Source: Bacteroidales bacterium (GTDB taxonomy: Bacteria; Bacteroidota; Bacteroidia; Bacteroidales; UBA932). From it: DNA of 64,000 nt. Both the position numbers and the translations under genes were made by a program. The stretch is from positions 1 through 64,000 of the forward strand of contig JAFTCB010000057.1 of assembly GCA_017454905.1 (NCBI GenBank), read 5' to 3'. A model generated the notes under the pieces. It saw only the letters and a list, made by a program, of their open reading frames with translations, ran no database searches and had not been told where the DNA came from. This document shows positions 59,414 through 64,000 of the stretch, in pieces (positions within the stretch are counted from its first letter, which is position 1; every line of letters starts with the position of its first letter).

Positions 59414-62386
59414 ATGAACGTGAAAACACTGGTGGCCACGTTGCTTGCGGTCACGATCTGCTCTTCTTCCCTGACGGCCGGCGTCCCCGGCGGGACGCGG
59501 ACGTACCGCCAGGCCGTCCGGCTCTACGAGAACGGAATGTACGAACAGGCGCGTGCCCTTTTCTCCTCGATGGAGGGAGATCCGCTTTGTGACGGATATG
59601 CCGTCCTCTGTGCGCTCAAGATGCGGAACGGGAATTATCAGGAGCAGTTCGCCGCCTACCGCCTGCGTTATCCTTCGTCCCGGCTGACCGGGCTCCTGCA
59701 TTTCGAAAACGGCCGCATCCTCTTCGATGAGGGGAAATACCAGCAGGCCGCCACGGAATTCACCTTCGTCCCCCTGGAGGACCTGCCGCAGGCGGACCGC
59801 CCCGAATATCTCTTCAAATGCGGTTTTTCCGCATTCTCGCTGGGTCAGTATGCCGAAGCCGCCCGCTTCTTCTCCCTGCTGGACGCCCTGCCGGAGTCCG
59901 AATACACCCCTTCCGGCAACTACTTCAGCGGCGTGATGCTCTACGAGAACAAGCAGTTCGCGCAGGCCGAGGAGTATTTCAGGAAAGCCGCTCCGGATGC
60001 CCGCTTCAAGGACCTGACCGACTTCTTCATCGTGGACTGCGAGTTCAACCAGAACAACTACGACTTCGTGATCCGCGAAGGGGAGAAGATCTATGAAGCG
60101 CTCCCGGACGCCCGCCGCGAGCGCATGGCCCGCATCCTGTCCGAGTCGTACCTGATCAAAGGCGATCCGGACAAGGCCCGGATGTATTACAACGACCTCT
60201 CCCGCAAGGAGATGAACCGCAAGGATTATTTCTATGCCGGTACGGTGCTCTATTCGGTGGACGACTACGCCGGGGCGATCGAGAATTTCACGAAGATGGA
60301 GGACCGCAGCGACTCCCTGGGGCAGGTGGCCAACTACCATCTGGCCAATGCCTATTACCGGACGCATGACCAGGTGTCCGCCATGGATGCCTTCTATGAG
60401 GCTTCCGCGGTGGATTTCGATCCCGAGATCACGGAGGATGCCGCTTTCAACTATGCCAAGCTGGCCTTCGACCTCAACAAGGACACTTCCGGCTTCGCCC
60501 GCTATATCCGGCGCTGGTCCACCAAGGCCCGCGGCGACCAGATCTACGGCTACATGGCCCTGGCCGCCCTCGTGGACAAGGACTATGCTGCCGCGGTCGA
60601 GGCGTATGACAATATCGAGGAGCTGACGCCCGACATGCGCAGCAACTATACCAAGGCGAATTTCCTGCGCGGTGAGCAGCTGTTCTCCAACGGCTCTTTC
60701 CGCGACGCGGTGCCCTTCTTCCGGGCGACGGCCTATTACGTCCCCAGGACCGACCGTTTCAACCAGCTGGCGCGGTACTGGACGGGCGAAGCGGAATACC
60801 GGGCCGGCAATTTTGAAGGGGCCGCCGCCACCTTCACGGAACTGCACAATGCTTCCGGCCTGTACGGCACGACGGAGGGCAAACTGCTTCCCTACGACAT
60901 CGGCTACAGTTATTTCAAGCTGGGCGACTATGCCAACGCGGCACGCTGGTTCGACAATTACATCGCCACCGGCGAACCGCTCTACCGGGAGGATGCCCTG
61001 ACCCGCCGGGCGGACTGCGATTTCGGCCGCCGGGACTACCGTTCCGCCGTGACTTCCTACCAGAAGGTTCTGACGGAGTTCTTCTCCCCGGATGACATCT
61101 ATCCGTATTACCAGCAGGCGCTTGCCTACGGCCTCTCCGGGGACCGGCGCCGCAAGGTGTCCACCCTGCTGCACGTCGAGGACGCTTCGCCGAAGTCGCC
61201 GCTTTACGAGGAAGCCTGCTATGAGCTCGGACGCGCGCAGATGGACCTGAAGAACAACAACGACGCGATCCGGACTTTTACGCGCCTGCGTGAGAATACC
61301 TCGGACAACACCTACGTGGCCCGCTCGCTGATCGGCCTCGGGATGGTCTACCGCAATATGTCCGACTACGATGCGGCGCTGGACAACTACAAAAAGGTCG
61401 TCTCGCTGATGCCGCAGAGCGAGTATGCGGAAGAGGCGATGCTGGCCATCGAATCCATCTACCAGACCCGGCACCAGCCGGAGAAGTTCCTGGAGTACGT
61501 GGAGGAGAACTCCCTGGCGCAGAACCGCAGCGACGCGGACCGCGAAAAGATGTATTTCAATACCGCCGAACAGCTCTATCTGGGCGGCAACCACCAGCAG
61601 GCCATCCCCACCCTGCGCAAGTATCTGGAGAATTACCCGGGCGGTGCAGACCAGCACCAGGCCGAATTCTACCTGGCGGAATCCTACAACGCTATCGGCG
61701 AGAAAGAAAAGGCCGTGGATTATTATGCCAAGGCCGCCGCTTCCGAATCCGGTTATTCCTTCGCCGAGATGGCCCGGGCCCGCTATGCGGATCTCTCCTA
61801 CGGGCTGGAGCGCTACCAGGATGCCTACAAGGGCTACCAGACACTGCTCGCCTCGGCCCGCATGGAGGAGCTCAAGCAGGCTGCCCGGGTAGGCATGATG
61901 CGTTCCGCCTACCGGAGCAAGGATTATGAGACCGCCATCCAGGCGGCGGATGCCGTGAAGGCGGAGCCGGGCCTGTCTGCGGAATTGCAGCAGGAAGCCC
62001 TCTACACCAAGGCCAAAGCCAGCCTGGCAACTTCCCGCCGGGATGAGGCGATGGGCCTGTTCAAGCAGCTCAGCGCCAATCCGTCCACGGATATCGGTGC
62101 CGAATCCGAATACCGGATCATCCAGAACCTCTACGACACCGGCAAGTTCAGCGCCGTGGATGATGAAGTCTACGCCTTCTCCCAGAAGGCCGGCGGCCAG
62201 TCCTACTGGCTGGCCCGCTCCTACCTCGTGCTGGGCGACGCTTTTGCCGAGCGTGGCCAGTATGACCAGGCGAAGGCCACCTTCGAAAGCATCCGGGACG
62301 GCTATGAGCCGGAAAACGGTTCGGATGATGTATCAGAGAATGTCAAGATGAGACTCGAGCGTCTCGCTACCTTAATGCATGAATAA
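59414..62386 (+). CDS. Large exported TPR protein
   Basis: 990 residues with signal peptide (MNVKTLVATLLAVTICSSSLTAG). It is almost entirely helical repeats of TPR/Sel1 type (for example ALDNYKKVVSLMPQSEYAEEAM, YFKLGDYANAARWFDNYI, AVDYYAKAAASESGY), about twenty units. This is the common bacteroidete architecture of a periplasmic or outer-membrane-associated TPR scaffold encoded just upstream of a beta-barrel protein. It overlaps that next gene's earliest possible start, so the pair is co-translated and the products may form a complex. Confidence 0.88.
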   Translation: MNVKTLVATLLAVTICSSSLTAGVPGGTRTYRQAVRLYENGMYEQARALFSSMEGDPLCDGYAVLCALKMRNGNYQEQFAAYRLRYPSSRLTGLLHFENGRILFDEGKYQQAATEFTFVPLEDLPQADRPEYLFKCGFSAFSLGQYAEAARFFSLLDALPESEYTPSGNYFSGVMLYENKQFAQAEEYFRKAAPDARFKDLTDFFIVDCEFNQNNYDFVIREGEKIYEALPDARRERMARILSESYLIKGDPDKARMYYNDLSRKEMNRKDYFYAGTVLYSVDDYAGAIENFTKMEDRSDSLGQVANYHLANAYYRTHDQVSAMDAFYEASAVDFDPEITEDAAFNYAKLAFDLNKDTSGFARYIRRWSTKARGDQIYGYMALAALVDKDYAAAVEAYDNIEELTPDMRSNYTKANFLRGEQLFSNGSFRDAVPFFRATAYYVPRTDRFNQLARYWTGEAEYRAGNFEGAAATFTELHNASGLYGTTEGKLLPYDIGYSYFKLGDYANAARWFDNYIATGEPLYREDALTRRADCDFGRRDYRSAVTSYQKVLTEFFSPDDIYPYYQQALAYGLSGDRRRKVSTLLHVEDASPKSPLYEEACYELGRAQMDLKNNNDAIRTFTRLRENTSDNTYVARSLIGLGMVYRNMSDYDAALDNYKKVVSLMPQSEYAEEAMLAIESIYQTRHQPEKFLEYVEENSLAQNRSDADREKMYFNTAEQLYLGGNHQQAIPTLRKYLENYPGGADQHQAEFYLAESYNAIGEKEKAVDYYAKAAASESGYSFAEMARARYADLSYGLERYQDAYKGYQTLLASARMEELKQAARVGMMRSAYRSKDYETAIQAADAVKAEPGLSAELQQEALYTKAKASLATSRRDEAMGLFKQLSANPSTDIGAESEYRIIQNLYDTGKFSAVDDEVYAFSQKAGGQSYWLARSYLVLGDAFAERGQYDQAKATFESIRDGYEPENGSDDVSENVKMRLERLATLMHE

Positions 62387-62390
62387 CAGT

Positions 62391-63986
62391 ATGAAAAAGT
62401 CCTTTTGCGCCCTTGCGGCACTGGTCCTGAGTGCACCGGTCTTTGCGCAGAATATCAACCAGACGGTCCAGGTGACCAATGACTACGTTACCCGCTTCGC
62501 GGATTTCCAGAAGCAGGGCGGGGAGATGACGGTCCCGGATTCGCTGTACCGTTTTGATTATCACTTCGATTATTCGGTTTTCGATACTCCATACAAGGGC
62601 TCCTACGAGTTCTCTCCCTACCGGATCCGGGTGACGCCCCAGGCCCGTCTTTATGACGGCAACAAACTGTATCTGCGGGCCGGGGCGGGTTATTCTTTCC
62701 ACCCGCAGCTCGAGCTTGCCTGGCAGATGCTGGAGAAGAAGGATTTCACGATCGGCGTCTTCGCCGACATGGGAGGATATGCCGGGCGTTATTTCCAGCG
62801 CAGTTCTTCCGACACATTCAGGGGATATGACCTGGACGGGCATGTCTCCGTCAACGGACAGGCCCTCCGCCCCGGAGCCCGCCTGTCCTACCAGGTCGGC
62901 TTTGACGGCATCTATAACGGGTGGGGCGATGCGTATCGGGCCGGATTCAATTCCGGCTACCTGACCGGGCGCGTGCAGTCCCGGGAACGTCCCGGAGATT
63001 ATACTTTCTATGACGTGGATCTCCGGTTCCGTCATTCCGTCGACCAGGGCAATGTCCGCATGAGCAATCTCCATGTCGGGATTTCCGCCGGTCCGGTCCT
63101 GAAGGGGAAATACAAGATCCTGCTGGACGGTCTTTTCGAAATGGAGGCCATGGGTGTCTACCAGACGTTGTTCCGGAACGGATACAACACCAATCTTGCG
63201 CGTTTGCACCCGCATGTGGATTTCCTGTTCGGCCCGGTCCGGGTGGATGCCGGTGCCCGCTTCGACTTGGCAGAGTATGACAGAAGCGAGCAGAAGCCTT
63301 TCACCATCGCCCCGGACGTGATGGCCCGGCTGGCCCTGCTGGATGCGGACCTGGATCTGTATGCCGGTGTCAGCGGCGGACTTGGGATGGAAGACCACTA
63401 CTCGCTCAAGCAGTTCAATCATTTCGTGAACGCCAATAATACCCCGCCTACCGTTTCCCGGGAGAAGATCCGGATCCGTGCCGGACTGGAGGGGCACAGG
63501 AACGCCGGCCTGCAGTATGCTTTCGAGGCAGGGTATGTGTCCTATTCGAACAAGCCGCTTGTCTCTTTGAACGGAATGGCCCGGGTGGACTACAAGTCGG
63601 TTTATGCAAACGCGACGATGGGTTGGAAGAGCGAGCGCCTGGACATTGACGGGGCGCTCACCTACAACTACCTGATGCTTCCGGAGGAGGCCAGCGCTTT
63701 CGCGCCGGCTGCGTTTACGGCAGATGTCCGCGGCACCTGGAACTGGCAGCAGAAGATCTTTGCCGGGCTGTTCGTCGAGGCTGCCACGGCCCGCAAGTCC
63801 ATGACGCCGGATGTGGCGTCGATCGCGGGCTATGCCAATGTCGGACTGACCGGGGAGTACCGGATCGACAGGAACTGGAGCGTCTGGGCCGAGGCGGGCA
63901 ACCTGCTGGGCATGGCGATCGAACGCATGCCGGGCTATGTCGTCAAGGGCCCGTATTTCACCCTGGGTTTCGGCCTGAGATTGTAA
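62391..63986 (+). CDS. Outer-membrane beta-barrel protein (TonB-receptor-like barrel)
   Basis: 531 residues with signal peptide (MKKSFCALAALVLSAPVFAQ). The body is a series of alternating amphipathic strands (LYLRAGAGYSFHPQLELAW, VYANATMGWKSERLDIDGALTYNY) and it ends in YFTLGFGLRL, a typical outer-membrane C-terminal strand. There is no plug domain, so it is not a full TonB-dependent transporter. ATG 62391 gives the signal peptide; ATG 62379 overlaps the TPR gene and adds four residues. It is probably a partner of the TPR protein. The ligand is unknown. Confidence 0.78.
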   Translation: MKKSFCALAALVLSAPVFAQNINQTVQVTNDYVTRFADFQKQGGEMTVPDSLYRFDYHFDYSVFDTPYKGSYEFSPYRIRVTPQARLYDGNKLYLRAGAGYSFHPQLELAWQMLEKKDFTIGVFADMGGYAGRYFQRSSSDTFRGYDLDGHVSVNGQALRPGARLSYQVGFDGIYNGWGDAYRAGFNSGYLTGRVQSRERPGDYTFYDVDLRFRHSVDQGNVRMSNLHVGISAGPVLKGKYKILLDGLFEMEAMGVYQTLFRNGYNTNLARLHPHVDFLFGPVRVDAGARFDLAEYDRSEQKPFTIAPDVMARLALLDADLDLYAGVSGGLGMEDHYSLKQFNHFVNANNTPPTVSREKIRIRAGLEGHRNAGLQYAFEAGYVSYSNKPLVSLNGMARVDYKSVYANATMGWKSERLDIDGALTYNYLMLPEEASAFAPAAFTADVRGTWNWQQKIFAGLFVEAATARKSMTPDVASIAGYANVGLTGEYRIDRNWSVWAEAGNLLGMAIERMPGYVVKGPYFTLGFGLRL

Positions 63987-64000
63987 GGAATTACCGATAT

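Overview
The window looks like a chromosomal segment of a GC-rich member of the Bacteroidales, Rikenellaceae-like or a related uncultured gut or rumen lineage. The family-level guess is weak; the order is well supported. Nearly every transcription unit is preceded by the Bacteroidetes -7 box TAnnTTTG instead of a -35/-10 promoter. Ribosome-binding sites are weak. Many secreted proteins are lipoproteins with a Bacteroidetes-type lipobox, and gene families such as DUF6562 lipoproteins, golvesin/xanthan-lyase-type amidases, DUF4493-type lipoproteins and the bacteroidete xylose isomerase are typical of this group. No phage, insertion sequence, CRISPR array or rRNA operon is visible.

Layout. 1-1078 is gene-poor and rich in repeats and hairpins, with AT-richer sequence at the left end. 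1079-9386 is a secreted-protein locus: an Ig-like lipoprotein, two paralogous DUF6562 lipoproteins flanking an M6 metalloprotease, and a non-specific nuclease that lies in frame behind a single TGA. 9399-13883 holds pdxA and rnhA (minus) and a dTDP-glucose dehydratase, a PAP2 phosphatase and a nucleotide-sugar epimerase (plus). 13880-19018 is a minus operon of ABC exporter, VanZ-like protein and amidase/golvesin protein. 19385-23083 has a degenerate M28 peptidase, a TPR protein and an MBL-fold hydrolase. 23084-23969 is a non-coding stretch packed with at least seven unrelated hairpins before pgi. 25295-31265 has a DUF4493-type lipoprotein, an M16 protease, menA, menG and tRNA-Gly(CCC). 31375-35637 is the xylose operon xylB-xylA-xylE. 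35731-43821 carries preA-like, secA, bactofilin, glnS and yicC. 44236-47335 is ROK plus ABC-F. 47413-52968 is a four-gene run with every junction overlapping by 4 bp (HAMP-type membrane protein, TrkH, RecD-like helicase, S9 peptidase). The rest contains a CE1-type esterase, a THUMP-like methyltransferase, phosphoglucomutase, a small DUF937-like protein, nth, ftsE, a large TPR protein and an outer-membrane barrel protein.

How the parts fit together: xylose import and isomerisation (xylBAE) together with a secreted feruloyl-esterase-like enzyme, pgi and pgm suggest plant hemicellulose use. menA and menG, placed tail to tail, support menaquinone respiration. The secreted proteases, nuclease and lipoproteins suggest digestion of extracellular protein and nucleic acid. 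The points most worth a second look are the hairpin array at 23.1-23.9 kb, the TGA-split lipoprotein/nuclease fusion, the M28 homologue lacking its zinc ligands, and a recurring architecture in which the -7 box sits only 4-9 nt before the start codon, predicting leaderless mRNAs. All calls were made by reading the sequence; no database search was run.
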